Assembly: GCA_947167765.1 (NCBI GenBank)
Contig: CAMVJI010000007.1
Span: 1 to 41,372 of the forward strand
Source of the DNA: an uncultured Butyrivibrio sp.
GTDB taxonomy: Bacteria > Bacillota > Clostridia > Lachnospirales > Lachnospiraceae
Length of the DNA stretch: 41,372 nucleotides
Reading direction: 5' to 3'
The notes beneath the pieces are model-generated. The model saw only the letters and a list, made by a program, of their open reading frames with translations. It was not told the origin of the DNA and did no database searches. Position numbers and translations under genes: made by a program. Below are positions 9,723 through 18,771 of the stretch, one piece after another. Positions within the stretch are counted from its first letter, which is position 1. The number at the start of each line of letters is the position of its first letter.

Positions 9723-10424
9723 TCAGTTGATCATATCTAGGTTGATGTTGTCTTCCTGAGCATCTAATTGCCCACCAATATCAGAAGGTGCAGCTGCGTT
9801 TGTTGAAGCTGTAGTATTAACTGGCTGCTTAAGATCTGCCCTGTTTGATCTGATCACTTCACTGTACTGAGTAAGTGCAGATAAGATACTGTCATTGTTT
9901 TGTGCAACTTCCTTAACAATGTTGATACTGTTCTGCTTAACTGACTCTATGATCTCGTCATTGTGCTTGCTGGTAGCATCAATTGACTGGGCAATTATGC
10001 TCTCAACATCTGCAAGAAGCTGATCTGTGTAAGTAACGGCAGCAGCCTTCATTTCGTTAGCTTCGATCATTGCATTATCAAGTATTCCCTTGGCCTGCAT
10101 AGCAGCCTGAGATACTACTTCGTTGGCCTGTGCATAAGCCTGCTGCATGATCTCATGCTCATTGATAAGTTCATTGGTATGAACTGTAGCTTCATCAATA
10201 AGCTCCTGTGCCTTCTTCCTGGCATCATTTAAAATCGCTTCTTTATTGCTGATGATCTTTTGGTATCTCTTGATCTCTTCTGGAGTCTTGCTCCTAAGCT
10301 CTCTTAAAAGTTCATCAATTTCTTCTTTGTTAACAATGATCTTGGTCTGAGAAAGAGGCTGAGGCTTACAATTGTCTATATAGGTCTCAATCTCATCTAT
10401 CAGCTGTTCAATTCTGCTGGTCAT
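9723..10424 (-). CDS. Coiled-coil protein, DivIVA / V-ATPase subunit-H-like architecture
   Basis: Heptad-rich KKAQELIDEATVHTNELINEHEIMQQAYAQANEVVSQAAMQAKGILDNAMIEANEMK; located directly after coaD. Confidence 0.6.
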   Translation of the reverse strand: MTSRIEQLIDEIETYIDNCKPQPLSQTKIIVNKEEIDELLRELRSKTPEEIKRYQKIISNKEAILNDARKKAQELIDEATVHTNELINEHEIMQQAYAQANEVVSQAAMQAKGILDNAMIEANEMKAAAVTYTDQLLADVESIIAQSIDATSKHNDEIIESVKQNSINIVKEVAQNNDSILSALTQYSEVIRSNRADLKQPVNTTASTNAAAPSDIGGQLDAQEDNINLDMIN

Positions 10425-10444
10425 AATAAAAATTCCCCCTGAAT

Positions 10445-10930
10445 TTACTTAAATCCGTATTTCTGATAGAGCCTGTCAGCTATAAATTCCGGTACACACG
10501 GTGAAATATCCCCATTGTAGCTTGCAATCTCCTTGACAACTGAGCTGCTAAGATATGAATACTTAAGGCTTGTTGTCAAAAATACGGTATCAACCTGATT
10601 GTGGGACAATTCCTTATTGGTCTGTGCGATCTGAAGTTCATATTCAAAATCAGTAATAGCTCGAAGCCCTCTGATCACAATATGGATATCAGCACTCTTG
10701 CAGTAATCAATAAGTAGTCCGCTGAAAGACTCGATCTTCACGTTAGATAAGTCTTTAACAGATTCTTGTAACATTTTAACACGTTCATCAAGACTAAACA
10801 ATGGAGTTTTAGCTGAATTGCACATCACAGCAACTATAACTTCATCAAACATCTTGGATGCACGACTTATGATATCTAAATGTCCGAAGGTTACTGGATC
10901 AAAGCTACCAGGATAAACAGCTATTTTCAT
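10445..10930 (-). CDS. coaD: Phosphopantetheine adenylyltransferase
   Basis: [70 protein letters not shown]. Confidence 0.97.
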   Translation of the reverse strand: MKIAVYPGSFDPVTFGHLDIISRASKMFDEVIVAVMCNSAKTPLFSLDERVKMLQESVKDLSNVKIESFSGLLIDYCKSADIHIVIRGLRAITDFEYELQIAQTNKELSHNQVDTVFLTTSLKYSYLSSSVVKEIASYNGDISPCVPEFIADRLYQKYGFK

Positions 10931-10934
10931 TTAC

Positions 10935-11489
10935 TTAAGCTTCCTTTCTGTAAAGAAAAACATGTTTATTGGTCTTGTACTCTTTTTCTCTTCTGACTTC
11001 AAAGCCATAATTCTCAGCAAAAGAAAAGTCAAGATTAAGATCTGCTTCCACGATGATCATGGTATTTGCTGTAACATAATTCATCTCTGAAAGCTGAGAT
11101 AAAGTTCTCTCATAGAGCTCTCCATGGTATGGAGGATCGATAAAGATAATATCTGCTTCCTTTTCCTTGATGCTTCTAAGTCCAAGAACAACATCCTGCT
11201 TAAGGACAGTTGCCTGCTCCTCAAAATGTGTTGTCTTAAGGTTTTCAAGGATGCACTTATAGGCATTTACGTTGTTCTCCACAAATACAGCCCTGACTGC
11301 TCCCCTTGAAAGAGCTTCAATCCCTATTCCGCCACTTCCAGCAAAAAGATCAATAAATACTGCCCCAGGAACCTGATTCTGTATCATGTTAAAAAGAGTC
11401 TCTTTTATCCTGTCCTGGGTTGGTCTTGTATCGTTACCCTCTGGAGTGACAAGTCTTAATCTTCTTGCAGTTCCTGCAATTACTCTCAT
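10935..11489 (-). CDS. rsmD: 16S rRNA (guanine(966)-N(2))-methyltransferase
   Basis: [56 protein letters not shown]. Confidence 0.96.
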   Translation of the reverse strand: MRVIAGTARRLRLVTPEGNDTRPTQDRIKETLFNMIQNQVPGAVFIDLFAGSGGIGIEALSRGAVRAVFVENNVNAYKCILENLKTTHFEEQATVLKQDVVLGLRSIKEKEADIIFIDPPYHGELYERTLSQLSEMNYVTANTMIIVEADLNLDFSFAENYGFEVRREKEYKTNKHVFLYRKEA

Positions 11490-13723
11490 AATCTCACCTT
11501 TGTACCCTTGGTATCTCTGCTTGTGATCTTAAGATGTCCAAGGTTAAGTTCTTTGCCGTTATGCTCAATCTTTTTCTCTTCCATATCAGAAAGATAATAT
11601 ACGTCTCGGATGAAGTCCTTGGAAGATAGTCTCATTCCTCTTACGCCAACTGCAGCCTTTTTCTTTTCTGGAACAGTTTCAACCAGGAATCTAAGGAAAT
11701 ATCCGTCGTTGGTCTTAAGAATGACAGTTTTCTGGGTGTGAAGGATCTCTACATTTACAACTTCATCTCCATCAAGGAGCTTGGTTGCAGCTACTGTTCT
11801 CTTAGAAACATCAAACTCACCGCCGTCTACAACCTTCATCATTGACTGTTTTGTAGTAAATAATATCCTGTAAAGATTAAGATCCGACTGGCTGGCAGCC
11901 ATTACTATGGTTTCCTTGGATGTGTCGAAGTTACTGACATTATCGATTGGAACGCCCTTATCTCGCATCTTTGCCTGGGGCAGGTCCATAGCCTTTACAG
12001 TATGAAGATTACCGGTGTTGGTAAAGAAACAAACCTTTCCGGTATTCTTCATGATAAATGAGAACCTGAACTCATTTTCAATTGTCTCTTTATTCTTTTC
12101 ATATGTAGATGCATCGATGGTCTTAGCATAGCCAAATTTGTCCATGATGAAGGCTACGTCGATCTCTTCTACAGGCTTTTCTTCGTAAACTGCATCTTCT
12201 CTGTCGTCGATCTCAGTTCTTCTTGCCTTCTGATATTCCTTTTTGATCTTGATAAGATCATTCTGAATAACCATGGACATAGACTCATGGCTCTCCAAAA
12301 TATCTTCGTATCTGTAGATGTTCGCCACTGTCTGCTCATGCTCTTTTATAAGAGCATCAAGTTCAAGGCCAATGAGCTTATACAGTCTCATATCAAGGAT
12401 AGCATCTGCCTGAGCCTCTGTAAAAAGAAGTTGTGCAGCCATGGCTTTTGATTCCCTTGATTTAAAATTGATGCCTTCTGTAACACCATTTACCAGGCAG
12501 TTTTTAGCCATTGGCCTGTCCTTGGAACCGCGCAGGATCTCAATGACAAGATCGATAACATTGCAAGCTTTGATAAGACCTTCCTGGATCTCTTTTTTGT
12601 CCTGCTCCTTCTTTAAAAGGGTCTGATATTTCCTTGTGGTGATCTCAAACTGGAAATCAGCACAGGCTCTCATGATCTCTTTTAACGAAAGGGTCTCAGG
12701 CCTTCCGTTATCAATAGCCAGCATATTGACGCCAAAAGTATCTTCGAGCTTAGTCTTTTTGTAGAGAAGATTTGTAAAGTTCTCTACATCTGCATCTCTT
12801 TTAAGCTCAATTACGATCCTAATACCTTCCTTAGATGACTGGTTTGAAATATCAACAATATCATTGGTGATCTTCTTTTCAGCAAGCTCTGCCACATCAG
12901 CCATGAACTTACCAATACCAGCGCCTATCATAGTATAAGGAATTTCTGTTACAACAAGGTTAGTATGGCCATTTTTACCCTTTTCTACTTCAACCTTGCC
13001 CCTTATCTTTATCTTGCCTACGCCGCTTTCATAGATTGATAAAAGCTCATTTTTATTGATAACGACGCCGCCAGTAGGAAAATCAGGGCCTTTTATGTAC
13101 TTCATCAGGTCTTTTGTAGAAAGAGTATCATCCTGGATATAAGCTATCTCCGCATCAATGACTTCCGCAAGATTGTGAGGAGGCGTACTTGTTGCCATAC
13201 CTACAGCAATACCTTCTGAGCCATTTATAAGGAAATTAGGGATCTTAACAGGAAGAACTGAAGGCTCTTTTTCTGTCTCATCAAAGTTAGGTACAAAATC
13301 AACGACATTCTTATCAAGATCCTCAAGGAAATTCTCCTGAGTGAGCTTACTAAGTCTTGCCTCAGTGTAACGCATGGCAGCGGCTCCATCGCCTTCGATA
13401 TTGCCAAAGTTACCATGACCATCTACAAGAGGAACCATCTTTTTAAAGTCCTGCGTCATTACAACAAGACAGTCATAGATGGAGCTATCGCCATGGGGAT
13501 GATATTTACCCATTGTATCACCCACGATCCTGGCGCTCTTTCTGTAAGGTCTGTCATATCTGATGCCAAGGTCGTACATGTCATATAAAGTTCTGCGCTG
13601 AACCGGCTTAAGACCATCTCTTATATCAGGAAGGGCTCTTGCTACAATTACGCTCATTGCATAGTCAATAAATGACTTTTGCATAACCTCGGAATATTCG
13701 GTTCTAATAATACGATCATCCAT
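11486..13723 (-). CDS. Type IIA topoisomerase subunit A (ParC/GyrA family, probably topo IV-like)
   Basis: [45 protein letters not shown]-terminal blades carry QAKMRDKGV and no QRRGGKG-type GyrA box. Confidence 0.9.
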   Translation of the reverse strand: MDDRIIRTEYSEVMQKSFIDYAMSVIVARALPDIRDGLKPVQRRTLYDMYDLGIRYDRPYRKSARIVGDTMGKYHPHGDSSIYDCLVVMTQDFKKMVPLVDGHGNFGNIEGDGAAAMRYTEARLSKLTQENFLEDLDKNVVDFVPNFDETEKEPSVLPVKIPNFLINGSEGIAVGMATSTPPHNLAEVIDAEIAYIQDDTLSTKDLMKYIKGPDFPTGGVVINKNELLSIYESGVGKIKIRGKVEVEKGKNGHTNLVVTEIPYTMIGAGIGKFMADVAELAEKKITNDIVDISNQSSKEGIRIVIELKRDADVENFTNLLYKKTKLEDTFGVNMLAIDNGRPETLSLKEIMRACADFQFEITTRKYQTLLKKEQDKKEIQEGLIKACNVIDLVIEILRGSKDRPMAKNCLVNGVTEGINFKSRESKAMAAQLLFTEAQADAILDMRLYKLIGLELDALIKEHEQTVANIYRYEDILESHESMSMVIQNDLIKIKKEYQKARRTEIDDREDAVYEEKPVEEIDVAFIMDKFGYAKTIDASTYEKNKETIENEFRFSFIMKNTGKVCFFTNTGNLHTVKAMDLPQAKMRDKGVPIDNVSNFDTSKETIVMAASQSDLNLYRILFTTKQSMMKVVDGGEFDVSKRTVAATKLLDGDEVVNVEILHTQKTVILKTNDGYFLRFLVETVPEKKKAAVGVRGMRLSSKDFIRDVYYLSDMEEKKIEHNGKELNLGHLKITSRDTKGTKVRL

Positions 13724-13741
13724 TGTTCGTTTTTCCTATCG

Positions 13742-15664
13742 TTAAATATCAAGCTCTGCATCTGTTGCATGCTGATGGATAAATTCTTTTCTTGGAGGAA
13801 CATCAACTCCCATAAGAAGCTCTGTCATCTGAGAAGCCATCTTGGCATCCTCGATCTCCACAAGCTTAAGAAGTCTTCTCTCAGGATCAAGGGTTGTCTC
13901 CCAAAGCTGTTCAGGATCCATTTCACCAAGACCTTTGTATCTTTGAAGTGTGAAGTTACCCTTATGAGTCTTTCTATATTTTGAAAGAGCTACATCGTCA
14001 TAGAGGTATTCCTCTTTTCCCTTTGCAGGGAGTGCCTTATAAAGTGGTGGCATTGCAAGATAAACATGGCCCTGGAAAATGAGTTCTGGCATGAACCTGT
14101 AGAACAAAGTAAGGAGCAGGGTTGCGATATGCTCACCATCTACGTCCGCATCAGACATGATAATTATCTTGTCATAGCGCAGCTTATTGATATCAAAGTC
14201 GTTTCCATAGCCTTCAGAAAATCCGCAGCCAAAGGCATTTATCATGGTTTTTATCTCTGCATTTGCAAGAACTTTATCAATGCTGGCTTTCTCTACGTTA
14301 AGGATCTTACCTCTGATTGGAAGGATTGCCTGATAGTTACGATCTCTTGCCATCTTGGCGGAACCTCCCGCAGAATCTCCCTCTACGATAAAGATCTCGC
14401 ACTTTGATGCGTCCTTACTTATGCAGTTTGCAAGCTTACCATTGGAATCAAAGGAGTATTTCTGCTTGGTAAGCATGTTGGTTTTTGCTTTTTCTTCAGT
14501 CTTTCTGATCTTGGCGGCCTTTTCAGCGCAGCCAATTACAGCCTTTAAGGTTTCAAGGTTTCTATCAAAAAATCTGGTAACCTCTTCTCCTGTTATCTTG
14601 GATACGATCTTGGCTGCATCCTGGTTATCAAGCTTGGTCTTGGTCTGACCTTCAAATCTTGGATCTGGGTGCTTGATGGAAATGACTGCAGTCATACCAT
14701 TTCTTACATCAGTACCTGTAAAGTTGACGTCCTTGTCCTTAAGAATGCCAAGTTCTCTTGCATACTGATTGATAACGTTGGTAAACATAGTCTTAAAGCC
14801 GGTAAGATGTGTACCACCTTCAGCGTTATAGATATTATTACAAAATCCCAGTACCTCTTCATGGAATTCATTGACATACTGGAAGGCAGCCTCGACCTCA
14901 ATGCCTTCACTTTCTCCGCTAAAGGAGATAACGTCAGTGACTGATTCCTTGGACTTGTTCATATCCCTGATAAATCCAGTAATACCATCTGGCTCATGGA
15001 ATTCAATATATTCCTCTACTCCAGGTCTCTTATCTTCAAAAACTATAGTAAGCTTGGGATTAAGATAAGCAGTTTCATGAAGCCTTGACTTGATATCGTC
15101 TTCCCTGAACCTGGTCTTTTCAAAGATTTCATCATCAGGAAGGAAATTAATGGTTGTTCCTGTATCTTTTGTAGTACCTACTGACGGAAGAAGTCCATTA
15201 ATAAGCTCAACCGTCGGAATACCTCTTTCGTAAGCATCTTCATAGATAAGCCCATCCTTCTTAACTCTAACGCTCATTCTTTTTGAGAGCGCGTTAACGA
15301 CCGAAGAACCTACACCATGAAGTCCTCCGCTGGTCTTATATGCGTTATTGTCAAATTTTCCACCTGCATGGAGCATGGTAAGAACTACACGCTCGGCTGA
15401 AACGCCCTTTGCGTGCATACCAACTGGAATGCCTCGGCCATTATCTTCGACAGTAGCACTGCCATCAGCTTCAAGGCATACATGAATTCTTGTACAAAAT
15501 CCTGCCAGATGCTCATCTACAGCATTGTCTACGATCTCATAAACAAGGTGATTAAGACCTCTGGTAGTGACACTTCCTATATACATTCCAGGGCGCTTTC
15601 TTACAGCTTCAAGGCCCTCCAGGACGGTAATACTGGAAGCATCATAATTTTCTTGTAATGACAT
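13742..15664 (-). CDS. Type IIA topoisomerase subunit B (ParE/GyrB family)
   Basis: LEAVRKRPGMYIGS, DNAVDEHLAGFC, EDNGRGIPVG, GGLHGVGSSVVNALS, EGDSAGGSAKMARDR, MSDADVDGEHI. Confidence 0.94.
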   Translation of the reverse strand: MSLQENYDASSITVLEGLEAVRKRPGMYIGSVTTRGLNHLVYEIVDNAVDEHLAGFCTRIHVCLEADGSATVEDNGRGIPVGMHAKGVSAERVVLTMLHAGGKFDNNAYKTSGGLHGVGSSVVNALSKRMSVRVKKDGLIYEDAYERGIPTVELINGLLPSVGTTKDTGTTINFLPDDEIFEKTRFREDDIKSRLHETAYLNPKLTIVFEDKRPGVEEYIEFHEPDGITGFIRDMNKSKESVTDVISFSGESEGIEVEAAFQYVNEFHEEVLGFCNNIYNAEGGTHLTGFKTMFTNVINQYARELGILKDKDVNFTGTDVRNGMTAVISIKHPDPRFEGQTKTKLDNQDAAKIVSKITGEEVTRFFDRNLETLKAVIGCAEKAAKIRKTEEKAKTNMLTKQKYSFDSNGKLANCISKDASKCEIFIVEGDSAGGSAKMARDRNYQAILPIRGKILNVEKASIDKVLANAEIKTMINAFGCGFSEGYGNDFDINKLRYDKIIIMSDADVDGEHIATLLLTLFYRFMPELIFQGHVYLAMPPLYKALPAKGKEEYLYDDVALSKYRKTHKGNFTLQRYKGLGEMDPEQLWETTLDPERRLLKLVEIEDAKMASQMTELLMGVDVPPRKEFIHQHATDAELDI

Positions 15665-15704
15665 TAGATAACCCCTTTAAAACATTTTTTCATACAATTT
15701 ATAT

Positions 15705-16574
15705 TCAGTAATGGATCTTTCTGGTAACTGTTACAGCCAAAGCTCCAGGTCCAATGTGACATCCAACTGAGAGAGAAAGCGGATCAAGATGCATATCAAA
15801 TCCGGGGATTGCAGCTTCAACCTCTTTTTTCCATTCTAGAGCCGCATCAAGATTATTGGTATAAGCACCAGCAATCCAGAAGTCCCCTTTATCCATGCCT
15901 CCAAATCTGTTCTCGATGTCTGATTTGATGGCATTGATCATGATATTTTTGCCCTGGGCTGTGGTTCTTGCCTTAGCAAATGCATCAAGTTTTTCTCCCT
16001 GTATCTGAAGTACTGGCTTAAGGCGAAGAAGTGTTCCAAGGGCTGCAGCAGCAGGTGTTATTCTTCCACCTTTTTTCAGGTAATGAAGAGTATCAAGCAT
16101 AATGTAGATGCTGGATTCCATCTTGGTCTCAATCAGTTTATCCCTTATTGCTTCTGCAGAAAAACCTGCTTCCGCCATTTCCTTCGCATCAAGAGCTGAC
16201 TGTCTTTGCGTTACAGAAATTCTCTGATTATCTATAACAAAAACTTTTCCTTCATATTCTTCCTGGGCGATCATATATGCGCTCTGGCAGGAACCTGAAA
16301 GACCGCTGCTCATAGGGATATAGATGATCTGCTCATATTCCTTAAGGACTTTATCCCAAAGGGTCATAAGAGAATCAGGTGTTGGTTGGCTTGTTGATAC
16401 ATCTGCATCTTCAGCTAGTTTCTCATAGAACTGAGACTGGGTTAAGTTTATATCCTCAAAGTAGTCCTGACCGTTTATCATAAAAGGCATTGGTACTACG
16501 AATATTCCAAGTTCTTCACCCTGCTTTTGGGTTATTCCGCTGTTACTGTCTGTAATTATAGCAATCTTAGACAT
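15705..16574 (-). CDS. DegV-family fatty-acid-binding protein (FakB-like)
   Basis: IAIITDSNSGITQKQGEELGIFVVPMPFMINGQDYFED, TSQPTP, PMSSGLSGSCQSAYMIA, GGRITPAAAALGTLLRLKPVL. Confidence 0.94.
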   Translation of the reverse strand: MSKIAIITDSNSGITQKQGEELGIFVVPMPFMINGQDYFEDINLTQSQFYEKLAEDADVSTSQPTPDSLMTLWDKVLKEYEQIIYIPMSSGLSGSCQSAYMIAQEEYEGKVFVIDNQRISVTQRQSALDAKEMAEAGFSAEAIRDKLIETKMESSIYIMLDTLHYLKKGGRITPAAAALGTLLRLKPVLQIQGEKLDAFAKARTTAQGKNIMINAIKSDIENRFGGMDKGDFWIAGAYTNNLDAALEWKKEVEAAIPGFDMHLDPLSLSVGCHIGPGALAVTVTRKIHY

Positions 16575-16639
16575 GTCAATAAGCCGGCAAATGCCGACAT
16601 TCCTCCTATTTTCACTAATATGATAGATTAAGTTTACTT

Positions 16640-18709
16640 TTATAAAGTTGTAAAGTCAACAAAATTTGCAGATTTTGTACCAAGGACTTCTTTAAGCACA
16701 GCATGTTGTGGCAGTGACAGATCAGGATCTTCTAAAAGTATCCTGTCAGCATCCATGGCTGATTCCTTGACAAGGTCGCTGTCATGGTAAATATCTCCCA
16801 GCCTGAAGTTCATCTCTCCGCTCTGTCTGACTCCAAAAAGATCTCCAGGACCTCTTTGCTTCAAGTCTTCTTCTGCAATAACGAATCCATCGTTGGATTT
16901 GTTCATGATATCAAGTCTTTTTGCTGCTTCCTCATCATCTGAAGAATTGATAAAGATACAGTAGGACTGATCCTGTCCTCTTCCTACTCTTCCTCTGAGC
17001 TGATGAAGCTGCGAAAGACCAAATCTCTCAGCATTTTCAACCATCATAACTGTCGCATTTGGTACGTTTATGCCAACTTCAATAACAGTTGTTGAAACAA
17101 GAACATCTATTTCACCTCTGCCAAAAGACTCCATGATCTCATCTTTCTTTTCAGGCTTCATCTTGCCGTGTAGAACGCTTACAGAAACGCTACCAGGAAG
17201 TGCTGACCTTAAAACTTCTGAATAGTCCATAACATTTTCAACACCGTCCAGTTCACCCTGCTCTATCATGGGACAAATTACATAAACCTGATGCCCTTTT
17301 GAAACTTGTTCGGCTATGAATTTATAAGCAGTTTCTCTATAGCCAGGTCCCACAACGCAGTTTTTGATAGGAAGTCTGCCAACTGGCTTTTCATCCACGA
17401 TAGATATATGGAGGTCCCCATATAAGATAATTGCCAAGGTTCTTGGTATGGGAGTTGCACTCATAGCAAGGACATGAGTACTTTCTCCTTTTCCAGAAAG
17501 AGCTCCTCTTTGCCTTACACCAAATCTGTGCTGCTCATCGGTTACAACAAGTGCCAGATTCTTGTAGTTTACCTTATCCTGAATAAGGGCGTTGGTACCG
17601 ATGATGCAATTTACTTCTCCCTCACTTATGCGCCTTTGGACTTCTTTTTTAGCCCCTGCTGGCAAGGATCCTGTAAGAAGGGCTAAATTTAGATTCTTTA
17701 TATTATACTTTTTTATAAGTTCATTAAATGTCTCGTAATGCTGGGCTGCAAGCACCTCTGTTGGAGCCATCATAGCACCCTGATAGCCATTTGCTGCAGT
17801 CATTAAAAGAGCAAGAAACGCCAGTATTGTTTTTCCGGAGCCAACATCACCCTGAATAAGCCTGTTCATAACAAAAGGCCCTGAGAGATCTGCTGTAATG
17901 TCATTCCATGCTCTTATCTGAGCTTTCGTCAGATCATATGGAAGCTGCTCCATAAGCCTTTTTGTGTCAGCAACCTCTATCATCCTGGACATATTTTGAA
18001 CTTCATCAGAATTCTGCTTAAGAAAACGAAGTCTTAATACAAAAAGTAAAAACTCATTATATGCAAGTCTTCTTCTGGCATCCTCAAGCCCCAGATCCCC
18101 GGAAGGAAAATGAACGGCCTTAAGAGCTTCAAAATAGCTCATAAGATCTAGTCTTTTTAAAATATCCGAAGGCACAAACTCATCAAGGCATCCAATGTTA
18201 ATAAAGGCCTTTTCAACAGCTTTTTTCACAGTGTTGTTAGTAAGGCCCTTAGTCAGAGGATATCTTGGCCAAAGCCTGCCAATAAGAGAAGCGTATTCAT
18301 CTTCTTTGTACATTTTGGGATGGTCCATGGAAAAGAAATTTCCCTTTTTTCTGACCATTCCTCTAAATACGTAGGTTGTACCAGATTTTAGCGAACTTGC
18401 AAGGTACGGCGCATTAAAGAATACTATCTTTATCCTGCCTGTCTCGTCAGCAGCATCAAATGCTGTGATAGAAAGATTTCTTACACGTCTTTTTGTAATA
18501 GATCCGACAATTGTAAGCCTTGATGACATGACAATATTGGTCTTTAAGTCACAGGCCTTTACCGGAGCATCAAACTTATCATAACCCCTTGGAAAATAGT
18601 GGATCAGATCATCACAGGTAAAAACGCCTACTTTATTAAAGAGCTTACCTGTCTTTTCACCAATTCCCTTTAATGAAATTATGCTTTCTTCAAGTTCTCT
18701 TTTCCCCAA
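16640..18709 (-). CDS. recG: ATP-dependent DNA helicase RecG
   Basis: RLIQGDVGSGKTILAFLAL, TDEQHRFGVRQR, AMSATPIPRTLA, VSTTVIEVGINVPNATVMMVENAERFGLSQLHQLRGRVGR. The ORF runs to 18751, but TTG at 18707-18709 with upstream AAGGGG is a better start than the ATG inside the preceding terminator. Confidence 0.95.
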   Translation of the reverse strand: MGKRELEESIISLKGIGEKTGKLFNKVGVFTCDDLIHYFPRGYDKFDAPVKACDLKTNIVMSSRLTIVGSITKRRVRNLSITAFDAADETGRIKIVFFNAPYLASSLKSGTTYVFRGMVRKKGNFFSMDHPKMYKEDEYASLIGRLWPRYPLTKGLTNNTVKKAVEKAFINIGCLDEFVPSDILKRLDLMSYFEALKAVHFPSGDLGLEDARRRLAYNEFLLFVLRLRFLKQNSDEVQNMSRMIEVADTKRLMEQLPYDLTKAQIRAWNDITADLSGPFVMNRLIQGDVGSGKTILAFLALLMTAANGYQGAMMAPTEVLAAQHYETFNELIKKYNIKNLNLALLTGSLPAGAKKEVQRRISEGEVNCIIGTNALIQDKVNYKNLALVVTDEQHRFGVRQRGALSGKGESTHVLAMSATPIPRTLAIILYGDLHISIVDEKPVGRLPIKNCVVGPGYRETAYKFIAEQVSKGHQVYVICPMIEQGELDGVENVMDYSEVLRSALPGSVSVSVLHGKMKPEKKDEIMESFGRGEIDVLVSTTVIEVGINVPNATVMMVENAERFGLSQLHQLRGRVGRGQDQSYCIFINSSDDEEAAKRLDIMNKSNDGFVIAEEDLKQRGPGDLFGVRQSGEMNFRLGDIYHDSDLVKESAMDADRILLEDPDLSLPQHAVLKEVLGTKSANFVDFTTL

Positions 18710-18727
18710 AACAGTCCCCTTGAAATA

Positions 18728-18764
18728 CAAAATAAACAAAAAGCCGGACATAAAAGCCCGGCTT
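18728..18764 (-). terminator. Rho-independent terminator downstream of the DAK2 gene
   Basis: Minus-strand AAGCCGGGC TTTTAT GTCCGGCTT followed by TTTGTTTATTTTG. Confidence 0.7.
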
Positions 18765-18771
18765 AATAGTT

